NCBI RefSeq assembly: GCF_900129215.1
Contig: NZ_FQUQ01000003.1
Span: 890,045 to 954,044, forward strand
DNA: 64,000 nt
Direction of reading: 5' to 3'
Origin: Pedobacter caeni
GTDB taxonomy: Bacteria > Bacteroidota > Bacteroidia > Sphingobacteriales > Sphingobacteriaceae
A program made the position numbers and the translations under genes. The number at the start of each line of letters is the position of its first letter. The stretch's first letter is position 1. Of this stretch, positions 39,867 through 48,553 are shown one piece after another. A model generated the notes under the pieces. The model was not told the DNA's origin. It made no database searches and was given only the letters and a program-made list of their open reading frames with translations.

Positions 39867-40826
39867 TTATTTGTTTGCTCTTTTCATTACTTTCTGAACC
39901 GCTTCGATGATATTGATGGTATCTAAACCATATTTGGTCATCAACTGATCAGGTGTTCCACTTTCGCCGAAACTGTCATTTACCGCAACAAATTCCTGTG
40001 GTGAAGGAAGTTCAGTAGAAAGTAACCTTGCTACACTTTCTCCAAGACCACCAAATTTATTGTGTTCTTCAGCAGTGACAACACATCCGGTTTTTTTGAT
40101 TGATTTCAGGATCGCTTCTTCGTCAAGAGGTTTAATCGTGTGAATATTGATGATTTCTGCATCAATGCCCATTTCCGCTAATTTCTCTCCGGCTTCAATT
40201 GCTTTCCATACCATGTGTCCGGTTGCAACGATCGTTACATCAGTACCTTCGTTCACCATCCATGCTTTACCAATTTCAAACTTCTGATCAGGATCAGTAA
40301 ATACAGGAATTACCGGGCGTCCGAAACGTAAGTATACCGGGCCTTCAAATTCTGCGATGGCAATTGTTGCTGCTTTAGTCTGGTTATAATCACAAGTATT
40401 GATTACCGTCATGCCCGGAAGCATTTTCATCAAACCTATATCTTCCAGGATCTGGTGAGTTGCCCCATCTTCGCCCAGTGTTAATCCGGCATGAGATGCA
40501 CAGATCTTTACGTTTTTATTAGAATAGGCAACAGATTGTCTGATCTGGTCATAAACCCTTCCTGTAGAGAAGTTGGCGAAAGTTCCTGTGAAAGGAATTT
40601 TTCCTCCGATGGTCAGACCTGCAGCGATGCCGATCATATTTGCTTCGGCGATGCCGATCTGGAAAAAGCGTTCTGGAAATTCTTTAATAAAGGCATCCAT
40701 TTTCAAAGATCCCACTAAGTCGGCACAAAGTGCTACCACTTCGGGGTTCTTTTTTCCGGCTTCAAGTAATCCTGCTCCAAAACCGGAACGGGTATCTTTT
40801 TTTTCAGTATATGTGTACTTTTTCAT
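39867..40826 (-). CDS. Transketolase, C-terminal subunit
   Basis: A 319-residue protein covering the pyrimidine-binding and C-terminal domains of transketolase. It includes GIAEANMIGIAAGLTIGG with the catalytic Glu that activates thiamine diphosphate, and a C-terminal segment with VVTAEEHNKFGGLGESV. Together with the N-terminal subunit 4 bp upstream it transfers two-carbon units in the non-oxidative pentose phosphate pathway. Split two-gene transketolases are a regular alternative to the 650-residue single chain, so this is not a frameshifted gene. Confidence 0.93.
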   Translation of the reverse strand: MKKYTYTEKKDTRSGFGAGLLEAGKKNPEVVALCADLVGSLKMDAFIKEFPERFFQIGIAEANMIGIAAGLTIGGKIPFTGTFANFSTGRVYDQIRQSVAYSNKNVKICASHAGLTLGEDGATHQILEDIGLMKMLPGMTVINTCDYNQTKAATIAIAEFEGPVYLRFGRPVIPVFTDPDQKFEIGKAWMVNEGTDVTIVATGHMVWKAIEAGEKLAEMGIDAEIINIHTIKPLDEEAILKSIKKTGCVVTAEEHNKFGGLGESVARLLSTELPSPQEFVAVNDSFGESGTPDQLMTKYGLDTINIIEAVQKVMKRANK

Positions 40827-40830
40827 GGTC

Positions 40831-41676
40831 TTAGTAGTCTTTTAGGGTAGAGTTTAATTGTGCTAAGGCTGTTGCAAGCTGCTCGTCATTTGGAGCAACC
40901 CCATGCCATTTGTGAGATCCCATCATGAAATCAACACCATTACCCATGATTGTACTCATTAAGTTTAAAATTGGTTTGCCTTTACCTGTTAAAGATTTAG
41001 CATAATGCAAAGCTTTAACGATATCGTCCATATCATTACCATTAGAGGTAATTACATGCCATCCGAAAGCTTCAAATTTAGCTTGCAGACTTTCCAGTGA
41101 AAGTACTTTTTCTGTAGGACCATCAATCTGCTGACCATTATAATCAATGGTAGAAATCAGGTTGTCTACTTTATTAAATGGTGCGTACATGATGGCTTCC
41201 CAATTCTGACCTTCCTGTAACTCACCATCTCCATGTAAAGAATATATAATGGATTTATCTTTATTTAGTTTTTTCGCTTGTGCAGCCCCAATTGCTACCG
41301 ACATGCCCTGACCCAAAGATCCTGAAGCAATTCTGATTCCCGGAAGATGTTCATGAGTAGTTGGGTGGCCCTGTAATCTTGAATTCAATTTTCTGAAGGT
41401 AGCCAATTCGCTCACTTCAAAGTAACCCGCTCTGGCAAGTACACTATAGAAAACCGGTGAAATGTGTCCGTTAGAAAGGAAAAATAAATCTTCTCCTATT
41501 CCGTCCATTTTAAAATCAGTAGAGTAGTTCATGACATCAAAATACAATGCAGTCATGAAATCTGCACATCCTAATGATCCTCCCGGGTGGCCTGACTGGC
41601 AACCGTGCACCATTCTAACAATATCTCTTCTTACTTGAGAGGCGATATCTTCTAATTCATTGATTGTATGTTTCAT
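40831..41676 (-). CDS. Transketolase, N-terminal subunit
   Basis: A 281-residue protein covering the diphosphate-binding domain of transketolase. It has GHPGGSLGCADFMTALYF near the start, the thiamine diphosphate/Mg motif GDGELQEGQNWEA and the following YNGQQIDG. The C-terminal half is encoded 4 bp downstream on the same strand, and the pair forms the active enzyme. Its start at ATG 41676 gives MKHTINELED. A 242-bp gap to the divergent sugar transporter gene presumably holds promoters for both directions. Confidence 0.93.
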   Translation of the reverse strand: MKHTINELEDIASQVRRDIVRMVHGCQSGHPGGSLGCADFMTALYFDVMNYSTDFKMDGIGEDLFFLSNGHISPVFYSVLARAGYFEVSELATFRKLNSRLQGHPTTHEHLPGIRIASGSLGQGMSVAIGAAQAKKLNKDKSIIYSLHGDGELQEGQNWEAIMYAPFNKVDNLISTIDYNGQQIDGPTEKVLSLESLQAKFEAFGWHVITSNGNDMDDIVKALHYAKSLTGKGKPILNLMSTIMGNGVDFMMGSHKWHGVAPNDEQLATALAQLNSTLKDY

Positions 41677-41918
41677 TAATTGGGGTTATTGATTAATATG
41701 ACAAATGTAATTAAAAATACTTTGGGCATAACATGTTAAGGTAAAGTTTGGTATAATGCTAAAACGCGGGTGATATTTGATTATTTTGCTGCGCTTTTTG
41801 TAATATAACTATGATATTCCGTAGAATTCTATATTTTTAGGAACTTTTATCTTCCATTTTCATAAAAAACCTAACCAAACACCGCACAATTGAAAACTAA
41901 AAATACTTAAACCAAATC

Positions 41919-43202
41919 ATGACAAACCAAACACAAAAATCAGTAATCTCTCCCATTGTAACCATTGGGGCTTTGTTCTTCATTTTTGGCTTTGTAACCT
42001 GGGCCAATAGTACCTTAATACCCTTTCTTAAATTAGCTTGTGGTCTTAAGACCGATTTCGAGGCTTTTCTGGTAACATTTGCGTCTTATATTGCTTATTT
42101 CTTTCTTGCGCTTCCTTCTTCCTGGATTTTAAGGAAGCTTGGTTTTAAGAACGGGATCATTATCGGCCTGCTTATTCTGGCGTTTGGTTCCCTGATCTTT
42201 ATTCCGGCAGCGAACAGCAGGAGTTTTGGTTTGTTTCTAACCGGTATTTTCATCCAAGGTGCGGCTTTATCTTTATTGCAGACCGCCTCTAACCCATACA
42301 TCAGTATCATTGGCCCGATAGAAAGTGCTGCAAAGCGAATCAGTATCATGGGACTTTGTAATAAGTTTGCCGGTCTGATTGTACCGATCATCATGGGAAC
42401 AATTTTCCTTAAAAATGCTTCTGCCATTGAAACAAAAATCAACGATGTCGCTACAAGTGTGATGGAACGTGAAGCTTTGTTACAGGAAGTATTGGGGCGT
42501 GTACATACTCCTTATATCGTATTGGCGGTTGTTTTTTCTGCTTTTGCCCTATTCATAAAATATTCGAACCTTCCGGAAGTAGATGTGGATAAGGAGGAAG
42601 TATTGGCAGACAATGAGGTTCGTGTAACTAAAACTTCAATTTTCCAGTTTCCACATTTGTTCCTTGGTGCCTTCTGTATCTTTGTTTATGTAGCAGCTGA
42701 GGTAATGGCTGGTGATATCATTGGTGTTTATGGAAAGTCGTTGGGAATTAGTGCTGATATCAGTAAATATTTCACCACCCTTACCCTGGCCAGTATGTTG
42801 GTGGGTTATGTGGTTGGTATCATTGTGATTCCCAAATACATCACTCAACAGGCTGCCCTAAAGATCTGTGCTATTTTGGGTGTGGCTTTTATCACTGCAG
42901 CTTATTTAACCACAGGTTATACTTCCGTGGTATTTGTGGGTTTATTGGGGCTGGCAAATTCATTAATGTGGCCAGCTATTTTTCCTTTGGGCATTAAAGA
43001 CCTTGGGAGATTTACAAAAACGGGTTCTGCAATTATGATTATGGGTATCGCTGGTGGGGCGATCTGGCCATTGATCTATGGTTACCTGAAAGATTATGCA
43101 CACATGCATTTCCAACTGGCATTTTTTGTCAGTGTATTGCCTTGTTATTTATACATCTGGTTCTTTGCCGCTTACGGGCATAAGATCCGGTCTAAAGCTT
43201 AA
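41919..43202 (+). CDS. Sugar MFS transporter (FucP/GluP-type)
   Basis: A 427-residue major facilitator with about 12 membrane segments. The pattern FFIFGFVTWANSTLIPFLK in the first segment, LQTASNPYISIIGP and LMWPAIFPLGIKDLG are typical of the FHS subfamily that contains L-fucose and glucose/galactose proton symporters. The actual sugar cannot be told. It is divergent from the transketolase genes, consistent with a link to sugar metabolism, and ends in its own terminator. Confidence 0.88.
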   Translation: MTNQTQKSVISPIVTIGALFFIFGFVTWANSTLIPFLKLACGLKTDFEAFLVTFASYIAYFFLALPSSWILRKLGFKNGIIIGLLILAFGSLIFIPAANSRSFGLFLTGIFIQGAALSLLQTASNPYISIIGPIESAAKRISIMGLCNKFAGLIVPIIMGTIFLKNASAIETKINDVATSVMEREALLQEVLGRVHTPYIVLAVVFSAFALFIKYSNLPEVDVDKEEVLADNEVRVTKTSIFQFPHLFLGAFCIFVYVAAEVMAGDIIGVYGKSLGISADISKYFTTLTLASMLVGYVVGIIVIPKYITQQAALKICAILGVAFITAAYLTTGYTSVVFVGLLGLANSLMWPAIFPLGIKDLGRFTKTGSAIMIMGIAGGAIWPLIYGYLKDYAHMHFQLAFFVSVLPCYLYIWFFAAYGHKIRSKA

Positions 43203-43220
43203 TATTTAAATCATATTTAT

Positions 43221-43254
43221 AAAGGGGGAAGCCAGTCAGCTTCCCCCTTTTTTT
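43221..43254 (+). terminator. Intrinsic terminator after the sugar transporter
   Basis: A 12-bp stem (43221-43232 with 43239-43250) with a 6-nt loop is followed by T to 43254. Confidence 0.9.
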
Positions 43255-43394
43255 GTTTTTGTTCATTATTGCTAAAGCTACGGTATCTCTTTAATACTGA
43301 ACAAAATGAACGGGCATTATCAAAACAAAGTCGGGTGTAAAACAGTATTTTTATAATCACCAGATAGGGAGCTCTCACGCTTTAATGTTTTTAT

Positions 43395-44885
43395 ATGCTC
43401 ATTTCCACCTTAAGAAAGCGGCTGAATAATATTTCCATTTCAGGAAGGTTATATCTTTTGATATCACTTATGGGTCTTGTTGTGATCATTGGTTATGGTG
43501 CCCTGTTCTTTTTTGATAAGAGCAGTTTCAGGATTGGTGTAGCATTATTTAGCTGCGTTTTAATTTTAATATTGGGCTTTGCCTTATTAAAATGTATTAA
43601 AAGTGCTTTTGACAGTTCTCCTTTGAGACAAACTGTTGCTGAAGAAGAAATCGCCGGGCTGCTGGAGCAACAAAGCCTTTCTTTACAGCTTGCAGAGGAG
43701 AAGATCATCAGGGAGCGGGCAAAAAGAGAAGCTTCAGAAAAGGCAAAACAGATATTTTTGGTGAACATCAGTCATGAGATCCGAACGCCTATGAATGGCA
43801 TTCTGGGATTCGCAAAGTTCATGGAAGAATCTCTGATTGATGAAGAGCATAGAGAATCCCTTCAAATGATCATTAAATCGGCCGATCAGCTCATGGCCAT
43901 TCTGAATGATATTCTTGACTTTTCCAGGTTAGAATCGGGAGATATCAACTTTGTTGACCAGCCATTTGCTCTTGAAGATACCGTGCGTTCCATCTACCGG
44001 CTTATGGAGCCTGCAGCAAAGCTCAAAGGACTTAATTTTGACTATGTTATTCCTGAATCTATTCCATTGGTTCTTTCCGGGGATGCTGTCCGTTTAGGCC
44101 AGGTTCTTTTAAACCTTACTTCTAATGCGATCAAGTTTACTGAAAAAGGAGACATTAAGATTTCTTTAGCACTGGTTGAAGCACTGGAAGATAGGGTAAC
44201 GATCGAATTTCGTGTAAAGGATACTGGAATAGGGATTCCTGCAGATAAGCATCAAAAAGTATTTGATTTTTTTGAACAGGTTACAAATGATACCTCAAGG
44301 AGGTATGCAGGTACGGGACTCGGACTAAGTATTGTGAAACGATTGGTAGAACTCCAAAATGGGGAAGTTTTCCTGGATAGTGTTGTTGGAGTCGGTTCTG
44401 AATTCTATTTCAGGTTACCCTTTAGAACAGTAAATGATCAGATCAGTTTTGAAACCATGGACTTACGGTCAAAATTGCCAGACACTGTTACCGAAACGGG
44501 TAAAGGTGTCCGGATCCTCGTTGTGGAAGATAACCCCATTAACCAGCTTCTAGTTATCAAGTTGCTGGAAAAGAGAGGTTATGATACTACTGTTGCTGAA
44601 AATGGGCGGATTGCTCTGGAAGAATATAAAAATGGAGATTTTGACATTATCTTAATGGATCTTCAAATGCCGGAGCTGGACGGCTATGAGACTACGCGGA
44701 TCATCAGAAAGATGGCTGGGGACAAGGGAGATATTCCTATCGTAGCGATGACTGCACATACCATAAAAGGAGAGCTTGAAAAATGCGCCGACATTGGTAT
44801 GAACGACTACATTTCCAAACCTTTTGATTCGGCAGAATTGTATCAAAAGATAGAAATGCTGGTCGGGAGTACTGCCGGAGGCTGA
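43395..44885 (+). CDS. Hybrid sensor histidine kinase/response regulator
   Basis: A 496-residue membrane protein. Two membrane helices (about 18-41 and 46-66) are separated by only a few residues, so there is no sizeable periplasmic sensor. A coiled linker leads to HisKA with FLVNISHEIRTPMNG (His127), an HATPase_c domain (DTGIGIPADKHQKVF, GTGLGLSIVKRLV) and a C-terminal receiver (ILVVEDNPINQLL, phosphoacceptor Asp422 in LMDLQMPELDG). No HPt domain is fused and no output regulator is adjacent, so its phosphorelay partners lie elsewhere. Confidence 0.92.
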   Translation: MLISTLRKRLNNISISGRLYLLISLMGLVVIIGYGALFFFDKSSFRIGVALFSCVLILILGFALLKCIKSAFDSSPLRQTVAEEEIAGLLEQQSLSLQLAEEKIIRERAKREASEKAKQIFLVNISHEIRTPMNGILGFAKFMEESLIDEEHRESLQMIIKSADQLMAILNDILDFSRLESGDINFVDQPFALEDTVRSIYRLMEPAAKLKGLNFDYVIPESIPLVLSGDAVRLGQVLLNLTSNAIKFTEKGDIKISLALVEALEDRVTIEFRVKDTGIGIPADKHQKVFDFFEQVTNDTSRRYAGTGLGLSIVKRLVELQNGEVFLDSVVGVGSEFYFRLPFRTVNDQISFETMDLRSKLPDTVTETGKGVRILVVEDNPINQLLVIKLLEKRGYDTTVAENGRIALEEYKNGDFDIILMDLQMPELDGYETTRIIRKMAGDKGDIPIVAMTAHTIKGELEKCADIGMNDYISKPFDSAELYQKIEMLVGSTAGG

Positions 44886-44887
44886 TA

Positions 44888-44931
44888 AAAAACAGAACGA
44901 CGGCTGAATAAACTTCCGTCGTTCTGTTTTT
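44888..44931. terminator. Bidirectional terminator between hybrid kinase and bcp
   Basis: A perfect 16-bp inverted repeat (44888-44903 with 44916-44931) has a 12-nt loop and a T run at the end of each arm in either direction. It serves the convergent kinase and bcp transcripts. Confidence 0.9.
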
Positions 44932-44949
44932 GTCGTATGCCGTCCTGTC

Positions 44950-45411
44950 TTATTTCAGTAACTCAAGGACCTGTGCCGTTGAATTTTTGGTATCCACTTT
45001 ATTGATGATATGTGAGATCTTTCCTTCTTCATCAATCAGGAATGTTTTTCTGTTTGTTCCCATGTATTTTTTGCCATACATGTTTTTTTCTCCCCATACG
45101 CCATACGCTTCCACAATTTTTTTATCGGTATCTGCAATGAGGGTAAATGGAAGACTGTGTTTGGTTGCGAATTTCTGATGGGACTTTTCATCATCGACAC
45201 TCACACCCAGGACCACAATTCCCTGTGCAATTAATCCCTGGTAGTTATCTCTGAAGTCGCATGCCTCTGCAGTACATCCCGGGGTATCATCTTTCGGGTA
45301 GAAATAAAGAACTACCTTTTTTCCTTTAAACTGGTTTAAGGAAACTGTATTTCCATCCTGATCTGCTGCGGTAAAGTCAGGAGCTGCCTGACCTTCTTTT
45401 AATTCACTCAT
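44950..45411 (-). CDS. bcp: Thioredoxin-dependent thiol peroxidase (Bcp/PrxQ)
   Basis: Reduces hydrogen peroxide and organic hydroperoxides using thioredoxin. The 153-residue peroxiredoxin has the PrxQ motif DDTPGCTAEACDFRD, with the peroxidatic Cys46 and the resolving Cys51 five residues later, typical of the atypical 2-Cys form. It is last in a leftward run after the M23 peptidase gene (4-bp gap) and the FAH gene. It is cytosolic, with no signal peptide. Confidence 0.93.
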   Translation of the reverse strand: MSELKEGQAAPDFTAADQDGNTVSLNQFKGKKVVLYFYPKDDTPGCTAEACDFRDNYQGLIAQGIVVLGVSVDDEKSHQKFATKHSLPFTLIADTDKKIVEAYGVWGEKNMYGKKYMGTNRKTFLIDEEGKISHIINKVDTKNSTAQVLELLK

Positions 45412-45415
45412 AATA

Positions 45416-47137
45416 CTATTTATAAAATGTGATTGAATAGTTCCTGTTGTTGTCTTTCATATCAGTAACAATTACCTCCAGCGTATGTTTTCCCGGAGCT
45501 GTTCTGTCATCAAAAGTATGCCATAGACTGGCAGATTTGGTGTCAAACTCCATCAGGATCCACTTGCCGTCGATAAAACCGTTAAAGCTTTTTATACCGG
45601 ATAAGTTATCTCTTAATTTGAAGGACATTTTGGTGATGCCAGCCATATTCTTACCCTCACTGATATTGATTGGGGTAAGTGTAGGAGGAAGGGTATCTAT
45701 CGCGATGAAGAAGGCCCCGAAATTCCGTGGTTTTGCTTTCACATAACCATTTTCAAAATATCCACCCTGAGAAGACCTTCCTGTATTTACAATCACGGCC
45801 TTCTCTTTGTATTTACTCAGGCTGCTGTCTGCTTTAATCCATATTTCAAAACCTGTATGAAGTGGAGTGAGGCTATTCTGAATCTGATGAATAGCAGAGT
45901 AGGCGTTGCCAGCAGGTTTTGGTAAGGTTTTATAATGGAAGTTGAGGTCGTTATATAGTGTTCCTTTAGGGAAAATCACTTTTACCTCTCCATTGTTAAA
46001 CTCATTCTGGTTGGCATAGGAATAAAGTGTTCCTGGTGTGAGTTCAGGTGTACTGATCGTAGATTTATCATCTGCCTGGACGTTAAAAGGAAGGATACTC
46101 TTGTTGCCTTTTGAATCGGTAATGATATATTTCAGCTGGTGGAGTTTTCCATCAGAAAAATCAATTCTTCCATTATTGACCAGATTGCTGTAAATCGTTA
46201 AAGGATTTCCCGGATCAACAAAGCTTTTCTGGATGCTTTTTCTCGTATTGATAAAAGTTGGATAGTCGATATGGGAGTTAATGGCCTTGCTATTTTCAAA
46301 TTTAAACTTCTCCAAAGAGGAAGTGAATACTGTTTTTCCGTCCAGTTCTAATTCTATGGAATAAACGCCGTTTGTTCCTGAAGCACCATTGTGTTTGTCT
46401 GTAGCAACAATCCCAAAGCCCACTTCTCCACTTAGGTTGATGGTATTTACTTTATTTAATTTGTGATTACCAGCCCCACCGGTCACCTGAAAATATTGCT
46501 TAGGTGTAAATTCGTTAAAGGTTTTTTTATTCAGGCGGTACACATACATGGAATAGATTACCGGAGGGATATTGTCGGGAATATCGAAGCCAAACAGTTG
46601 AGGGTTAATGGTCGCCTCTGTCTTGGTATCTCTTACTTCGAAGTGTAGATGTGGTCCTCCGGAACTGCCCGTGTTTCCGGTATAGGCAATCACATCTCCT
46701 TTTCTTACAGGAATCTGTATGGAATTTGGAAACTCATCTATCTCATAAGATTTTTTCTGGTATTGTATGCTTTTTACCTGCTGTGCAATTTTAGGGTTAA
46801 AGCGTTGCAAGTGGCCATATACTGAAGTGTAACCATTCGGATGATTGATGTATAGTGCAAGACCAAAGCCGCTGTTCTGCACCCTTAGGCGCGAGATGTA
46901 GCCATCTGCTATCGCATATACCGGATACCCTTCGCGTTGATTGGTACGGTAATCCATTCCGGAGTGGAAATGGTTTGGCCGGAGCTCACCAAAAGAACCC
47001 GCCAATGCCGGGGGAACGATGTCCAACGGAGATCTGAAATCAACCAATGGATATTTATTATTGCTGAAAATTTGTTGTGCCTGAGTAATGCCGGTCAAAA
47101 ATACCAACGAAAGAAGTAGGAGTTTTGCTTTAATCAT
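45416..47137 (-). CDS. Exported M23 family metallopeptidase
   Basis: A 573-residue exported protein. A signal peptide (ending GITQAQ) is followed directly by a LytM-type M23 domain with zinc ligands in NHFHSGMDYR and in SSGGPHLHFEVRD (about residue 160). About 370 further residues, probably beta-sandwich modules, end in TLEVIVTDMKDNNRNYSITF. M23 enzymes cleave peptide cross-links of peptidoglycan; both metal motifs look intact, so activity is plausible. It lies 5 bp after the FAH gene and 4 bp before bcp. Confidence 0.87.
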   Translation of the reverse strand: MIKAKLLLLSLVFLTGITQAQQIFSNNKYPLVDFRSPLDIVPPALAGSFGELRPNHFHSGMDYRTNQREGYPVYAIADGYISRLRVQNSGFGLALYINHPNGYTSVYGHLQRFNPKIAQQVKSIQYQKKSYEIDEFPNSIQIPVRKGDVIAYTGNTGSSGGPHLHFEVRDTKTEATINPQLFGFDIPDNIPPVIYSMYVYRLNKKTFNEFTPKQYFQVTGGAGNHKLNKVNTINLSGEVGFGIVATDKHNGASGTNGVYSIELELDGKTVFTSSLEKFKFENSKAINSHIDYPTFINTRKSIQKSFVDPGNPLTIYSNLVNNGRIDFSDGKLHQLKYIITDSKGNKSILPFNVQADDKSTISTPELTPGTLYSYANQNEFNNGEVKVIFPKGTLYNDLNFHYKTLPKPAGNAYSAIHQIQNSLTPLHTGFEIWIKADSSLSKYKEKAVIVNTGRSSQGGYFENGYVKAKPRNFGAFFIAIDTLPPTLTPINISEGKNMAGITKMSFKLRDNLSGIKSFNGFIDGKWILMEFDTKSASLWHTFDDRTAPGKHTLEVIVTDMKDNNRNYSITFYK

Positions 47138-47142
47138 TGAAA

Positions 47143-47754
47143 TTATTTTATGTCGAAATTAAGTAATTGCCTTCCTTCCATCCAGGCTTCCAGTTTATCC
47201 CCCTGATGAACCTGACCCACGCCTTCAGGAGTGCCGGTGAAAATAAGATCTCCTTTTTTTAGCGTGATGTATTTGGAAACAAAAGAGATGATGTGTTCAA
47301 AAGAGAAGATCATATTTTTTGTATTTCCATTTTGTCTGGATTCGCCATTGATCTTAAGCTCAAAAGGAAGGTTATAGAGGTCTTCGATTTCTGTTTTTGG
47401 AATAAAGCTGCTGAAGGCAGCACTATGGTCGAATGCTTTGGCCAATTCCCATGGCAATCCTTTTTCTTTATGGATGGCCTGAATGTCTCTGGCTGTAAAA
47501 TCTATACCAAGGCCAAGTTCTTCATAATAATTTGGCGCAAATTTCTCTGAGATGTGTTTTCCTTCTTTACAGATTTTCAGGACCACTTCCAGTTCATAAT
47601 GGATGTCTGATGAAAAATCAGGGATATAAAAAGGTTTATTGTCTTTTAGTGCTGCGGTATCCGGTTTAAGAAATATAACAGGAGTTCCCGGAACGGGATT
47701 GTTTAATTCTTTGGCATGTGCGACATAGTTGCGGCCAATGGCAATTATCTTCAT
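47143..47754 (-). CDS. Fumarylacetoacetate hydrolase family protein
   Basis: A 203-residue enzyme of the FAH fold, shorter than true fumarylacetoacetase. Signatures include RNYVAHAKELNN, FLKPDTAA, the metal-binding glutamates in IHYELEVVL, the GIDFTARDIQ segment and LIFTGTPEGVGQV. Small members act as acylpyruvases, oxaloacetate decarboxylases or 2-hydroxyhepta-2,4-diene-1,7-dioate isomerases, and the sequence does not decide between them. It heads the likely operon FAH - M23 peptidase - bcp. Confidence 0.85.
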   Translation of the reverse strand: MKIIAIGRNYVAHAKELNNPVPGTPVIFLKPDTAALKDNKPFYIPDFSSDIHYELEVVLKICKEGKHISEKFAPNYYEELGLGIDFTARDIQAIHKEKGLPWELAKAFDHSAAFSSFIPKTEIEDLYNLPFELKINGESRQNGNTKNMIFSFEHIISFVSKYITLKKGDLIFTGTPEGVGQVHQGDKLEAWMEGRQLLNFDIK

Positions 47755-47842
47755 CTTCAGGTATGTGTTTATTAATTATATAGCTAACAAGATAAAATCA
47801 TAGATTTTACTTAGGGCCAAAAATACTAAAGAATAGGTGGAA

Positions 47843-48355
47843 TTATAGAACGGATATCCGTTTTACAATAGTTTCTGATCCGGAAGAGATCTTTAAGAAA
47901 TAAATACCACTGTTTAAGCGGTTAGGAATGGTATAACTTTTTGTCTGTTCGCCGGAGGGGATGCGCTCATTGGAGAGGGTGACTACTTCGTTGCCCAGAA
48001 GGTCCATTATTTTAACAGAAAGGTTTGATTCGCGATCTAATCTCAGAATAAGGTTGATCTGATCACTTACCGGGTTCGGATATACTTTTGATACCGTAAG
48101 TATTTTGTCCTGTTTGATATTTGAAGCAGTCTTGGTGCTGGTTACATCATTGTAAGGAATGTATCCAAAAGTAGATCTTGGCTTATAAGTAGGAACGTTG
48201 GCTTTAATCTGTGGGGTTTTGTAAATCTTTTTTGCCCTTACATTGGAGATGGTACTATCCGATTTCTGAGCGAAAACACTAAGGCTACAGAAGACACTCA
48301 TGCATATGATGCATAAAATGTTTAAGAGCAGCGCTATTCGTAGTTTTCTATTCAT
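47843..48355 (-). CDS. Small secreted protein with a type IX sorting domain
   Basis: A 170-residue protein, with the start set at ATG 48355 (MNRKLRIALL) because it lies just after a good -33/-7 promoter and gives a clean signal peptide ending VFAQ. The C-terminal about 80 residues form a type A T9SS sorting domain: KVYPNPVSDQINLIL, then IMDLLGNEVV, SGIYFLKISSG and a basic VKRISVL end. Only about 60 residues of cargo remain between signal and sorting domain, with no known fold. Export through the T9SS to the cell surface is expected. Confidence 0.85.
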   Translation of the reverse strand: MNRKLRIALLLNILCIICMSVFCSLSVFAQKSDSTISNVRAKKIYKTPQIKANVPTYKPRSTFGYIPYNDVTSTKTASNIKQDKILTVSKVYPNPVSDQINLILRLDRESNLSVKIMDLLGNEVVTLSNERIPSGEQTKSYTIPNRLNSGIYFLKISSGSETIVKRISVL

Positions 48356-48368
48356 GTTTGGATAATGC

Positions 48369-48400
48369 CAAAAATATAAATAATAAAACAAAAAAATCAA
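48369..48400 (-). promoter_or_regulatory. Promoter of the T9SS-sorted protein gene
   Basis: On the minus strand, TTG at 48400-48398 and TATTTTTG at 48376-48369 are spaced 21 bp, matching the Bacteroidetes -33/-7 layout. The -7 box ends 13 bp before the ATG at 48355. Confidence 0.6.
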
Positions 48401-48418
48401 TGATTTTGTTTACTATTT

Positions 48419-48442
48419 CAATATTTAACAATATTTAACAAC
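48419..48442. repeat. 10-bp direct repeat with TTTAAC words upstream of kup
   Basis: The unit CAATATTTAA occurs twice in exact tandem (48419-48438) and is followed by CAAC, so TTTAAC recurs with a 10-bp period. It lies about 110 bp before kup and behind the T9SS gene promoter. A similar array precedes the BamA-family gene. Confidence 0.6.
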
Positions 48443-48553
48443 TTACGTCGTTCCTTACATTTGGCATTTTATAGAAAAAAGGATAGCCCCTGGAATTTTA
48501 TGGGATTGTAAATTTGTTTATTTACTGTAATTTTACCGCATAATCAGAAGAAA

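Noticed and set aside
39867..41676. Transketolase broken by a frameshift
   Set aside because: Both halves have their own start, a 4-bp gap and domain-complete ends; split transketolases are an established form.
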